A stretch of DNA of 64,000 bases, taken from Pseudomonas brassicacearum subsp. neoaurantiaca (GTDB lineage Bacteria; Pseudomonadota; Gammaproteobacteria; Pseudomonadales; Pseudomonadaceae). The DNA lies in NCBI RefSeq assembly GCF_013608025.1, contig NZ_VDLV01000044.1:67345-131344 (forward strand), given 5' to 3'. The notes beneath the pieces were generated by a model. It was not told the origin of the DNA. It saw only the letters and a list, made by a program, of their open reading frames with translations, and did not search any database. The position numbers and the translations under genes are program-made. This document shows positions 46,034-54,732 of this stretch, in pieces; position 1 is the first letter of the stretch, and each line of letters opens with the position of its first letter.

Positions 46034-48814
46034 TTAGCCTGTTTTCTTATAGACGTATTGGTGCGGCTGCAATTTCACGGTGTTCGGCACCAATACCTGA
46101 GGTCGATAAAGGCTGTTCATCAGTGTTTCGGCCGGTATATCAATAAGAGTGTCCGATGGGGTTTCCGCATAGGTCAGGACGTCGATCATGACGTTGATCC
46201 CCATCCCACGGATCATATCTTCGCCGACAAACATTGCGCGAAGGCGTTGAGTGTTTTCATCTGCGCCATCCCTCATAGCGAAATCAACCGTGTAATCATA
46301 CTTATCCTCTACCCAGGGAGGGGCCTCTTTCGGCCTCATTCCAGGCTGAAGGATGTCCAGGGTCTGAAGCATGGAGGTTTCCAACTGCCCACTGTCCTGC
46401 AGCGCGGATAGCGGCGTTCTGTAGCGTTGATCACCGAAGCGGCTGCTGGGCTTCACCGGCTTCTGCGATGCCTCTAACGAAAAAAAGACAAAGTCATCGG
46501 TTGCCAGCTCCTCCAGGTCATCCTCGTGTGTATTTTCTGTGCTGAACGCTAGGCCACGATTGAGCAGTTGTTTTCTGGAGAAGAGTTCAACGACATTGTC
46601 TTCCTGGCGTAGATCCTGGTTTGAAAAGTGAACGATATGAAATGGCTTGGCATTGAATGGACCCAGGAAAAATTTATCGGCGTTCTCCAGATCGATGTGC
46701 TCTTCAAGTTTCGTTTCAAGGCGTGTGATGTTGTATTTCGATAGTTTCTGAAAGGCCATGAAAGGGTTGGACGTTGCACCAAGCTCCTTCCATGCTTCTC
46801 CTCGCGTCAGGGCATGGTTGAAGGCCGCGATGGCTTCCTCAGTGATCTGCCCGTCGCTATCAAGAAAGGTCACAGGGTTGTTTTGAACAAACCGAAAGAG
46901 ATTCAGACCGTCAACGGTCCCAGCCGGGTCGGCATTGATCCAGCGCCCCAGCCAAGGCGCGTAATACCGCTGTCCGTAATAGTACAACCCCGTGGCATCG
47001 CGCTCCTGGCCGGAGTATCGCCGGGTCTTGTAGCTCGCTTGAACTTTGTCCGGGCCTGCCCACCACGACGTGCCTCCGTAGGGGTAGTACATTTCCTCGC
47101 TGACCAGGTTGGCGCGGTCATCGAGCTCCAACGTACTGGAGCCCAGGTGATTCGTCAGGTTGTAATGGTATTGATCGGCGTGCGGGGATCCTGATTTCCA
47201 ATGCAGGACCTGCACGGCGCAACGTCCTGCTTGTACCGAAATGACATGGACCTCCTCGGAAGGCGAGGTGCGGATCTCCAGGCTGGGCAAGTAGCGCACC
47301 TCATGGGTGCGCGTGAGGGCTGTGTAGGTCAGGCGAACTTTGCGCTTGCGCTGGCCAGTTCCGTCGTAGACATAGATTTCGCTGTCATTAGGTGCGTCCT
47401 CACGCACCACTTGATCAACCTGGCGCAGGCGATTGCTTAAACTCCAGGTCAAATCCTGGCCCGCCAATAATTGTGTCCTGTTGCCATTGGCATCGAACCC
47501 GGCAGTGATTTCATCCTCGTCGGGCAAACTGCCGTCGGCTTTCTGCTCCAGTGCGCGGTTGCTGTATTTCGAAATCGTCGTTCGTTGTGTCCAGCCGTGG
47601 CTGGCAGCGGTATGCACCAGCGTCGTGAGATTGCCACCGTCGTCGTAGCTGTAGACCTGCCGATAATTCTCCAGTTGTCCCGGATCGGGAGGCGAAACGA
47701 AAACCGGCTCTTGTGGGCCGTTGTGGCTACCGATACGTTGCCAGCCAGTCGCCTTGATCAGTTGGTAAAGACTGTCGTAGACGTACGACTGGACCGGCTC
47801 GATCTTCTGGTTACGAAAGAAGCGGGTGTCCCGCGTCGCGTCTCTGATGCTGAGGATATTGCCGACACGATCATAACCATAGGCCAGGTCCTGCAACGGT
47901 GGCTGACCCACGAGGCCGGCCTTGACATTCATCAGGCGACCGTCACGTGGGTCGTACACTGCCTCGCTGACAACGCCGTTACCGGCGGTCTGCCGTTCGA
48001 CATTGCCGTTCACGTCGTAGCGAATGTCGTTCAGCAGCGATGTCTCGTGCGTTTGCCCCGCGAGTTTCAAGCGAACTTGCCGGAGCTGGCCGGCGATATC
48101 CAGATCCGATTGCTGGATGTTGTCTTGCGCATCTGCTTGCAGGATTGCGTTGCCCAAGGCGTTATAAGCGATGCGAGCGGTCGCTCCAATGCCAGTCTCA
48201 TTCAACAGATCCCTGTCTGCCTCATCGATGGGCCAGTCCGGCTCGTTCAGCTCCTGGAGGAAATGCCGGGTTTGCGAAACGACCCCGCCCGTCAGGGCAT
48301 ATTGGTTGAACAGGACCGTGCCCGCATCATCATCGTGGCGGATCAATCGGCCGCATTGATTGCGCGAGGCTAGCTCAGGGGCGTTTCCCCCGTAGGCGTA
48401 GAACGCATTTTTTCTGGCATGCGAGCCTTGAGCCTGTTCAATGGTTCTGACGGGGCGCAACAGCGTGTCATATTCGGTTTGCGCCTGGGTGTGCAAGCTG
48501 TCCCAGCCAACCAGATGCTGACCGGCCAAGCCTAAGAATGCCAGGCGATAACCCGCATCGACATTGTCGGTAAAGAGCGCCGCGCCCGTGAGGCTGAAGA
48601 CGGTTCTCAGGTTGGGGCGGACATCCGGCTCGGTCTCAAGCAACTTGAACAGGCGGGGGTCGTAGTTGAGCACCGCGTGTCCGGCGACATCATGGATATG
48701 GCGATGGATCCGGGCTTCGGGCATCGTTGCCGGATCATTGCGAAAGTATGCTACCGAGGCGATGCCCAGTCCTCGGGCGTCTTGCACGGAAACGGTCGGT
48801 GTCTTGGCATGCAT
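46034..48814 (-). CDS. Orphan TccC-like RHS-repeat protein with variable C-terminal (putative toxin) tail
   Basis: 926 aa. The N-terminal 655 residues are the RHS/YD-repeat shell of Tc toxin C subunits, beginning TPTVSVQDARGLGIASVAYF and ending with the conserved core RYSGQERDATGLYYYGQRYY, WINADPAGTVDGLNLFRFVQ, NNPVTFLDSDG, where TccC proteins cleave themselves. The tail (656-926, 46034-46849) is unrelated to the core. It holds HIVHFSNQDL, SRKQLLNRGLAF, DDFVFFSLEASQKP and SSRFGDQRYRTPL, faintly like ADP-ribosyltransferase folds. GAGGGG lies 7 bases before the ATG. No TcA or TcB gene is in the window. The tail is AT-richer than the rest, a sign of exchange. Confidence 0.85.
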   Translation of the reverse strand: MHAKTPTVSVQDARGLGIASVAYFRNDPATMPEARIHRHIHDVAGHAVLNYDPRLFKLLETEPDVRPNLRTVFSLTGAALFTDNVDAGYRLAFLGLAGQHLVGWDSLHTQAQTEYDTLLRPVRTIEQAQGSHARKNAFYAYGGNAPELASRNQCGRLIRHDDDAGTVLFNQYALTGGVVSQTRHFLQELNEPDWPIDEADRDLLNETGIGATARIAYNALGNAILQADAQDNIQQSDLDIAGQLRQVRLKLAGQTHETSLLNDIRYDVNGNVERQTAGNGVVSEAVYDPRDGRLMNVKAGLVGQPPLQDLAYGYDRVGNILSIRDATRDTRFFRNQKIEPVQSYVYDSLYQLIKATGWQRIGSHNGPQEPVFVSPPDPGQLENYRQVYSYDDGGNLTTLVHTAASHGWTQRTTISKYSNRALEQKADGSLPDEDEITAGFDANGNRTQLLAGQDLTWSLSNRLRQVDQVVREDAPNDSEIYVYDGTGQRKRKVRLTYTALTRTHEVRYLPSLEIRTSPSEEVHVISVQAGRCAVQVLHWKSGSPHADQYHYNLTNHLGSSTLELDDRANLVSEEMYYPYGGTSWWAGPDKVQASYKTRRYSGQERDATGLYYYGQRYYAPWLGRWINADPAGTVDGLNLFRFVQNNPVTFLDSDGQITEEAIAAFNHALTRGEAWKELGATSNPFMAFQKLSKYNITRLETKLEEHIDLENADKFFLGPFNAKPFHIVHFSNQDLRQEDNVVELFSRKQLLNRGLAFSTENTHEDDLEELATDDFVFFSLEASQKPVKPSSRFGDQRYRTPLSALQDSGQLETSMLQTLDILQPGMRPKEAPPWVEDKYDYTVDFAMRDGADENTQRLRAMFVGEDMIRGMGINVMIDVLTYAETPSDTLIDIPAETLMNSLYRPQVLVPNTVKLQPHQYVYKKTG

Positions 48815-48906
48815 GCAATTCCCCTCGGACAAAGTGTCGCCACCGCTGTAGTTATTGCCAAGCCGATATAAGCGTCAACTGTAAGGTCTGACAGGTGCCA
48901 AGGGAG

Positions 48907-48934
48907 AATCGATAATCGATAATCGATAATCGAT
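48907..48934. repeat. Four perfect tandem copies of AATCGAT
   Basis: Four exact 7-bp units upstream of the divergent hydrolase and TccC-like genes. Each unit contains the palindrome ATCGAT. Such a tract may vary in copy number. Confidence 0.9.
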
Positions 48935-49031
48935 GGAGCGACGCTGTCATCATTCCTGTCAGTTACGGTCATTGCCGCGCCGCCGGGTTCTGCGGACAAT
49001 CGGTCGCAGTTCTCGCAATGGATCGGTCAAC

Positions 49032-49835
49032 ATGTCGCAACCGGTGTTTTTCGCCCACGCCAATGGTTTCCCCTCGGCCACGTACGGCAAGCTGTTCGCC
49101 GCGCTGGCGCCGCAATACCAGGTCGCGCATCTGGAATTGCACGGCCATGACCCGCGGTTCCCGGTCGATGACAACTGGAATAACCTGGTGGACGAGCTGA
49201 TTCATCATCTGGAGCAGCAACCGGAACCGGTGTGGGGTGTGGGGCATTCCTTGGGTGGCGTGTTGCACTTGCACGCGGCGTTGCGCAGCCCTCGGTTGTA
49301 TCGGGGCGTGGTCATGCTTGATTCTCCGGTGCTGACCCGTGTGGATCGCTGGCTGATCCTGGCCGCCAAACGCCTGGGCTTCATCGATCGCCTGACCCCG
49401 GCGGGGCGAACCCTGGGGCGGCGGGAAGAGTTCAGCGACCTGGAGTCGGCGCGGTCTTATTTTGCCGGCAAGACGCTTTTTCGCGGTTTCGATCCGGAGT
49501 GCTTCGAAGCGTACCTGCAACATGGCTTGCAGACGGTGGGCGATCGGTTGCGACTGCGCTTTGACCCCGCCACGGAAATCAGCATCTATCGCGGCGTGCC
49601 GCACACCAACCCTGGACGGGCCCGAAAACTTGAAATCCCGCTGGCGGTGGTGCGGGGGCGGCAGAGTCGGGTGGTGATGCGTCACCACGCCCGGTCGGTG
49701 GATCGCATGCCCTTCGGTGAATCGCTGAGTATGCCTGGCGGCCACATGTTTCCTCTGGAGCGTCCAGTGGACACCGCCAATCTGCTCAAGGATCTCTTCC
49801 AGCGCTGGGAAGGAGTCGCCCATGAGCGTCGTTGA
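49032..49835 (+). CDS. Alpha/beta-hydrolase
   Basis: 267 aa, no signal peptide. HANGFPSATY is the oxyanion region; the nucleophile is S73 in GVGHSLGGVLHLHA; GGHMFPLERP has the catalytic His. The ATG at 49032 starts the conserved strand FFAHANG; a weak GGATCGG lies upstream. It overlaps the next hydrolase by 14 bases. The P. aeruginosa region after gpsA also has two adjacent hydrolases. Substrate unknown. Confidence 0.9.
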   Translation: MSQPVFFAHANGFPSATYGKLFAALAPQYQVAHLELHGHDPRFPVDDNWNNLVDELIHHLEQQPEPVWGVGHSLGGVLHLHAALRSPRLYRGVVMLDSPVLTRVDRWLILAAKRLGFIDRLTPAGRTLGRREEFSDLESARSYFAGKTLFRGFDPECFEAYLQHGLQTVGDRLRLRFDPATEISIYRGVPHTNPGRARKLEIPLAVVRGRQSRVVMRHHARSVDRMPFGESLSMPGGHMFPLERPVDTANLLKDLFQRWEGVAHERR

Positions 49836-50673
49836 AGAAGTCCGCCTGAGCCTGCCTCATATCGAATTGGCGGCTCATCTGTTCGGGCCCGAAGATGGTC
49901 GCCCGGTAATCGCCTTGCATGGCTGGCTGGACAACGCCAACAGTTTCGCCCGGCTGGCGCCCCGGTTGGAAGGCGTGCGGGTGATCGCCCTGGACATGGC
50001 CGGCCACGGTCATTCCGGGCACCGCCCGCCTGGTGCCGGCTATGCGCTGTGGGACTATGCCCACGATGTTCTGCAAGTGGCCGAGCAACTGGGCTTGAAG
50101 CGTTTTGCCCTGCTGGGCCATTCCATGGGAGCCATTGTCTCGCTGGTGCTGGCCGGGTCGTTGCCGGAACGTATCACCCACCTGGGCCTGATCGATGGTG
50201 TGATCCCTCCTACGGCGAAAGGCGATAATGCGGCGGAGCGCATGGGCATGGCCTTACAAGCGCAGTTGGATTTGCAGCAAAAACGCAAACCCGTCTACAA
50301 AACCCTCGACCGTGCGATCGAAGCCCGGATGAAAGGGCTGGTGGCGGTCAGCCGCGAGGCCGCCGAGTTGCTGGCCCAGCGCGGCTTGATGCCAGTGCCG
50401 GGAGGCTACACCTGGCGCACCGACAATCGCCTGACCTTGCCCTCGCCGCTGCGCCTGACCGACGAACAGGCCATGGCCTTCGTGGCGCGGATCGCTTGTC
50501 CTGCTCATCTGGTCGTGGCGGCGGACGGTATGCTGGCCCACCACCCGGAGCTGCTGGAACGTCTACCCTTCAGTCATGAACAACTGCCTGGCGGCCATCA
50601 TTTGCACCTGAACGATGAGTCCGGGGCGGCGCTTGTAGCAGACTGTTTCAATCGGTTCTTCAGCGTTTCTTGA
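49822..50673 (+). CDS. Alpha/beta-hydrolase
   Basis: 283 aa. ALHGWLDNANSFARLAPRL is the oxyanion region, S101 in LGHSMGAIVSL the nucleophile, GGHHLHL the catalytic His. GGAAGGAG lies upstream of the ATG inside the preceding gene. It resembles serine hydrolase-like and epoxide hydrolase-like proteins but not to a level that gives a substrate. The overlap with its neighbour points to coupled expression. Confidence 0.9.
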   Translation: MSVVEEVRLSLPHIELAAHLFGPEDGRPVIALHGWLDNANSFARLAPRLEGVRVIALDMAGHGHSGHRPPGAGYALWDYAHDVLQVAEQLGLKRFALLGHSMGAIVSLVLAGSLPERITHLGLIDGVIPPTAKGDNAAERMGMALQAQLDLQQKRKPVYKTLDRAIEARMKGLVAVSREAAELLAQRGLMPVPGGYTWRTDNRLTLPSPLRLTDEQAMAFVARIACPAHLVVAADGMLAHHPELLERLPFSHEQLPGGHHLHLNDESGAALVADCFNRFFSVS

Positions 50674-50722
50674 CTTGCGCCGGGCAAGTGTCGAGGCTGG
50701 GCGGGTTGAAAGGGAGCCAACC

Positions 50723-50806
50723 ATGACTGATATCCGTCCACTCGCCTTGCTGCGCATTGACGAACGCCTTTGCGTCGCGCGGATCCAGGCGAAGCCGATC
50801 CAATGA
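50723..50806 (+). CDS. Small ORF (27 aa) coupled to the DUF4892 gene
   Basis: ATG preceded by AAGGGAG at 7 bases, a strong ribosome site. The product begins MTDIRPLALLRIDERLCVA and ends AKPIQ. Its TGA overlaps the ATG of the DUF4892 gene (ATGA), so its translation would feed the downstream gene, which has only a moderate site of its own. Not recognised as any known small protein; it may be a real peptide, a coupling leader, or the remnant of a larger gene. Confidence 0.5.
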   Translation: MTDIRPLALLRIDERLCVARIQAKPIQ

Positions 50807-51621
50807 AATTCACCATCCACTCATTCGTCCTGCTGGCGCTGGCCTGTTTCGCGCCGGCAACGCTGGCCGCCGATGTGCCTGGCAGCCAGGACCTGGAGCG
50901 TGTGCCACGCATGCCCGACGCGCAAATCGTCGACTACCGGCAAGCCAGCGACCTGGAGCGGATCTACCCCATGGGGTCGATCCGCAAGATCAGCGGCCAG
51001 TTGCGTTTCGACGGACAAATCGATGCCCGTGGCAACGCCACTTCGGTGACCTACGAGCTGCCGCCCGAGCATTCCGCCACACAGGCCTTTACCGCCGCCC
51101 GCGAAGCGCTGCAAAAGCAGGGCGCCGAGCTGCTGTTCTGGTGCCAGGCCCGCGACTGCGGCGAAAGCAGCCTGTGGGCCAACGAAGTATTCGGCAATGC
51201 CAAGCTCTACGGCGCCGACAACGGCCAGGCCTATCTGCTGCTGCGCCTGGCGCCGCCGACGGACAACACGCTGATCGCGCTGTACGCCATCACCCGTGGC
51301 AATCGCAAGGCCTACTTGCACGTCGAGCAGTTCGAAGCCAATGCGCCGCTGGGCGATGTCTTGCCGACGTCGGCCACGCTGCTGCGCCAGCTCAAGGACA
51401 CCGGCGTGCTGGACTTGCCGCGCCTGGCCGCTGAGCCGGACGATACCTGGCTGCGCCTGTTGTCCCGGGCGTTGAACCTGGACACGGGCCTGCGGGTCGG
51501 CATTGCCGGGCCGCAAGCCGAGGCGTGGCGACAGGCGCTGATCGGCCAGGGTGTGCGCGCCGCTCGAATGGAGACGGTCAGCGCAGAGACGGCAGGCCTG
51601 CATCTTGAGTTGCTGCGATAA
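50803..51621 (+). CDS. DUF4892 exported protein
   Basis: 272 aa with a signal peptide (MKFTIHSFVLLALACFAPATLA). Conserved parts are DLERVPRMPDAQIVDYRQAS, SIRKISGQL, LLFWCQARDCGESSLWANEVF and a C-terminal domain with LRVGIAGPQAEAW. A CxxxxC-like pair (CQARDC) may form a disulfide. It starts within the 27-codon ORF. Family of unknown function, common in pseudomonads. Confidence 0.85.
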   Translation: MKFTIHSFVLLALACFAPATLAADVPGSQDLERVPRMPDAQIVDYRQASDLERIYPMGSIRKISGQLRFDGQIDARGNATSVTYELPPEHSATQAFTAAREALQKQGAELLFWCQARDCGESSLWANEVFGNAKLYGADNGQAYLLLRLAPPTDNTLIALYAITRGNRKAYLHVEQFEANAPLGDVLPTSATLLRQLKDTGVLDLPRLAAEPDDTWLRLLSRALNLDTGLRVGIAGPQAEAWRQALIGQGVRAARMETVSAETAGLHLELLR

Positions 51622-51683
51622 ACCGTTGCGGGGGCGTCGCTTGAAGGGATTGCCCCGGCACTTTTCATTTTTCGAGACCTTTC

Positions 51684-52721
51684 ATGCTCAATAACGATCG
51701 GCTGTTGGTGCAGATCCTGCTCCTGGTGTTGTTCGGCGCAAGCCTCTGGGTGATGGCGCCGTTCTGGTCGGCGCTGTTCTGGGGCGCGGTGCTGGCGTTT
51801 GCCAGTTGGCCACTGATGCGCCTGCTGACCCGTTGGGTCAACGGTCGAGAATCCCTGGCGGCGGCCTTGCTCACGGTGGGCTGGATGTTGTTGGTGGCGG
51901 TGCCGCTGGTTTGGCTGGGATTCAACTTGGCCGATCATGTGCGCGATGCGACGGCATTCATCCGGGATGCACAGGTCGACGGCCTGCCTGAAGCGCCAGA
52001 CTGGTTGGCCGGCGTGCCATTGGTGGGTGGGCGCCTGGTCGGCATCTGGAACAGCATCGACCAGCAAGGCGCGGCGATGATGGTGTCCATCAAGCCGTAC
52101 CTGGGTCAGGTCGGCAACTGGTTGCTGGCCCGCAGCGCCCAGATCGGCGGCGGCATCCTCGAGCTGACCCTGAGCATCGTATTCGTGTTCTTTTTCTACC
52201 GTGACGGCCCGCGGCTGGCCGCGTTTGTCCAAGGGCTGCTGGAACGGCTGATCGGCGACCGTGCCGGTTATTACGTCGAGCTGGTGGCCGGGACAGTGCA
52301 GCGGGTAGTCAATGGAGTGATCGGGACTGCGGCGGCCCAGGCGGTGCTGGCACTGATAGGCTTCCTGATCGCCGGGGTTCCCGGAGCGCTGGTGCTGGGT
52401 ATTGTCACCTTCCTGCTCAGCCTGATCCCGATGGGTCCACCACTGGCCTGGATCCCCGCCACGGCGTGGCTGGTATGGAAAGGTGAATACGGGATGGCGG
52501 TATTCCTGGGCATCTGGGGCACCTTCATCATCAGCGGCGTAGACAACGTGCTCAAGCCCTACCTGATCAGCCGTGGCGGAAACCTGCCGCTGGTGATCGT
52601 GCTGTTGGGGGTGTTCGGCGGGTTGATTGCGTTCGGCTTCATCGGGCTGTTCATCGGCCCAACCTTGCTGGCGGTGGCGTACAGCTTGCTGACGGATTGG
52701 AGCAAGAGCCAGGCGCGATAG
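51684..52721 (+). CDS. AI-2E family transporter (YdiK-like permease)
   Basis: 345 aa, seven or eight membrane segments. The family region is near the C-terminus: LIPMGPPLAWIPATAWLVWKG (residues about 249-269), FLGIWGTFIISGVDNVLKPYL and GGLIAFGFIGLFIGPTLLAV. Members move varied small solutes; an AI-2 role is not shown for most. It starts 62 bp after DUF4892. Helices are Leu/Val/Gly-rich as usual. Confidence 0.9.
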   Translation: MLNNDRLLVQILLLVLFGASLWVMAPFWSALFWGAVLAFASWPLMRLLTRWVNGRESLAAALLTVGWMLLVAVPLVWLGFNLADHVRDATAFIRDAQVDGLPEAPDWLAGVPLVGGRLVGIWNSIDQQGAAMMVSIKPYLGQVGNWLLARSAQIGGGILELTLSIVFVFFFYRDGPRLAAFVQGLLERLIGDRAGYYVELVAGTVQRVVNGVIGTAAAQAVLALIGFLIAGVPGALVLGIVTFLLSLIPMGPPLAWIPATAWLVWKGEYGMAVFLGIWGTFIISGVDNVLKPYLISRGGNLPLVIVLLGVFGGLIAFGFIGLFIGPTLLAVAYSLLTDWSKSQAR

Positions 52722-52756
52722 TGGAAAGCCGTGCATCCCGCTGAGCTCCTACGGTC

Positions 52757-52782
52757 CAGCGGGAGCAAGCTCCCTCGCCACG
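52757..52782. repeat. Single class 2 REP
   Basis: One copy of GGGAGCAAGCTCCCTCGCCA between the convergent permease and EF-hand genes; no partner copy within 200 bp. Confidence 0.8.
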
Positions 52783-52817
52783 AAAGCTGGCCAGCCTGGC
52801 CCCGGCTTAGCGGTAAA

Positions 52818-53549
52818 TCAGGTCGCCACGTTCATGTGTTTGCCCACGGTGGCGACGTTATCCAGCGAATACTGCCGGCTGAGGTTGGCGATCATTTTAT
52901 TCAACGCCTGGCTGGCATCGGTACGCTCTGAGGTGCTGTCGTCTCGGCGTCCGGCCTGCAAGGCGCTGTCCAGTTCGCTGGCGCTGATGCTGGCGTCGCC
53001 ATCGGTGTCGAGCTGGCTGAACAGCGTTTCACTGGAGGACTGCTGGGAGGGCGGCGCTGGTGGCGCGAGGCTGGCGCTGAGCTCGTCGAGGCTGACTGTG
53101 CCGTCTTCATTCGCGTCCAAGGCCGAGAACACCTGGTCGCTGTCGGCGCTGCTGCCGGCGCTGGCGAGGCCGCTGCTCAGCTCGTCGCTGCTGATCACGC
53201 CATCGCCATCGGCGTCCAGGGCACTGAGCAACGCGTCGGCCAGTTCGGTATTTGGCGCCTGGTCCCGTGGCGGCGGAGGTGGCGGAGCCATCGCGGCCAT
53301 CTCTTCACCGCTCAGGTCACCGCTGCCGTCACTGTCCAGGTCAGCAAAGTTGTCGCTCAGGCTGACAAGAATGCCATCGTCGCTTTTTTGCGACAGGGCC
53401 GTACTCAACTCATCCTGACCGACCGAGCCGTCGCCATTGCTGTCGAGCTTGTCGAGCAATTGTTTTTGAAACTGTTGGCTGCGGGCATTGCTTGCCACGG
53501 TATTGCTGGTGCTGGTGTAGGTCGAGTAACCGCTGATGCTGCCGATCAT
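52818..53549 (-). CDS. Five-EF-hand calcium-binding protein (XopAW-like)
   Basis: 243 aa, acidic, no cysteine, no signal peptide. Five EF loops at residues 36-47, 72-83, 112-123, 145-156 and 181-192, each starting Asp and ending Glu (for example DSNGDGSVGQDE and DADGDGVISSDE); the fifth has Ala at loop position 6, where Gly is usual. Pro-rich linkers (APPPPPPRDQ and APPAPPSQQ) separate groups. I take the second ATG because AAGGAG is only 1 base from the first and about 7 from the second. Similar proteins are annotated as XopAW effectors; secretion is not shown here. Confidence 0.85.
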   Translation of the reverse strand: MIGSISGYSTYTSTSNTVASNARSQQFQKQLLDKLDSNGDGSVGQDELSTALSQKSDDGILVSLSDNFADLDSDGSGDLSGEEMAAMAPPPPPPRDQAPNTELADALLSALDADGDGVISSDELSSGLASAGSSADSDQVFSALDANEDGTVSLDELSASLAPPAPPSQQSSSETLFSQLDTDGDASISASELDSALQAGRRDDSTSERTDASQALNKMIANLSRQYSLDNVATVGKHMNVAT

Positions 53550-53694
53550 GGGCATGCTCCTTGAGGTGTGATGGCCGGTGGGTGCACCGGCTCATGCAGC
53601 CTCGACGGGGCAGTTGTCGTGGGTGTTTCGAGTGTGTACCGAGAGGAATACACAGTACTCGGACAGCCCCGAACCCCACGGGAGAGTAGAAGAC

Positions 53695-54732
53695 TCAGGG
53701 GCGAGGCAAGCTGATCACCGCCGTCAATCCGCCCCCCGGCGTCTCTTCCAGGCTCAAGTGCCCGCCCAGGCGCTCGGCGGCCTCCCGGGCAATGGTCATG
53801 CCCAGGCCGACGCCACCAGAGTTGCGGTTACGCGAGCCTTCCAAGCGGAAGAATGGCTCGAATACCGCTTCGCGCTTGTCCACCGCGATGCCGGGGCCAT
53901 GGTCAATCACCCGGATCAGCAATTGGTGCTGTTGATCTTCCAGAACAATCGAGGCGTCGCCTGCGTAGCGCAGGGCATTGTCGATGAGGTTGTTGAGGCA
54001 CGAACGCAATGCCATCGGTTGCACCTGCAAAGGGGCGCAGGTGCCGCTGGCTTGCACGTTGGCGCCCTGGTCCTGGGCGTTTTCGCTCAGGGACTCCACC
54101 AGGGCCTGCACGTCCATCCACTGCAACGCCTCGCTGGTGCGTTGTTCGTGCAGATAGGTCAGGGTGGCATCGAGCATGCCGATCATATCGTCCAGGTCCT
54201 GGCGCATCTGATCCTGCAAACGGCTGTCGTTGATCTGCTCCAGGCGCAGCTTGAGCCGCGACAACGGGGTGCGCAGGTCATGGGATACCGCCCCCAGCAT
54301 GCGCGAGCGTTGCTGCACTTGTTCACGGATCCGTCGTTGCATCAGGTTGAAGGTATGGGCGGCTTGCCGGGCCTCTCGCGGACCACTTTCAGCCAACGGC
54401 GGGCTGTCGAGGTCTTCGCTCAGTCGTTCGGCGGCGTCGCTCAGGCGTTGGATCGGTCGGGTCAGCAGCTTGGCGCCGTACCAGGCCGCGACAATCAGGA
54501 ACACGAACTGAAACGTCAGCGGCACCACGGGGCCGCCGAACCAGGGGCGTTGGCCCGGTGGCGGGCCGGAGCGCGGGGGGCCTGCAGCTTGATGGGAGAA
54601 TGCCGGGGGCGGCCCGGGAGGTGGCTTGTCGTAATGAAAGAACCAGGCAAAGGCCAACAGATGCGCCAGGATGATCGCCAAGAGCAGCACGCCGAACAGG
54701 CGGCCGAACAGGGAATCGAAGCGCAGGCGCAT
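53695..54732 (-). CDS. Sensor histidine kinase (EnvZ-type)
   Basis: 345 aa. Helix 1 (about 13-32), a short Pro-rich periplasmic segment (36-66, PPPGPPP and SGPPPGQRPW), helix 2 (67-88), HAMP, HisKA with H151 in GAVSHDLRTPLSRL, HATPase with NLIDNALRYAG and GVGLGMTIAREAAE. Its ATG overlaps the regulator's stop by one base (TGATG). The periplasmic part is too short for a folded sensor, so it may sense through the membrane or through His and Pro contacts. Signal unknown. Confidence 0.93.
   Translation of the reverse strand: MRLRFDSLFGRLFGVLLLAIILAHLLAFAWFFHYDKPPPGPPPAFSHQAAGPPRSGPPPGQRPWFGGPVVPLTFQFVFLIVAAWYGAKLLTRPIQRLSDAAERLSEDLDSPPLAESGPREARQAAHTFNLMQRRIREQVQQRSRMLGAVSHDLRTPLSRLKLRLEQINDSRLQDQMRQDLDDMIGMLDATLTYLHEQRTSEALQWMDVQALVESLSENAQDQGANVQASGTCAPLQVQPMALRSCLNNLIDNALRYAGDASIVLEDQQHQLLIRVIDHGPGIAVDKREAVFEPFFRLEGSRNRNSGGVGLGMTIAREAAERLGGHLSLEETPGGGLTAVISLPRP

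Noticed and set aside
46034..48814. Type VI secretion RHS effector
   Set aside because: No PAAR domain, VgrG or other T6SS gene is near, and the N-terminus matches TccC rather than PAAR-RHS proteins.
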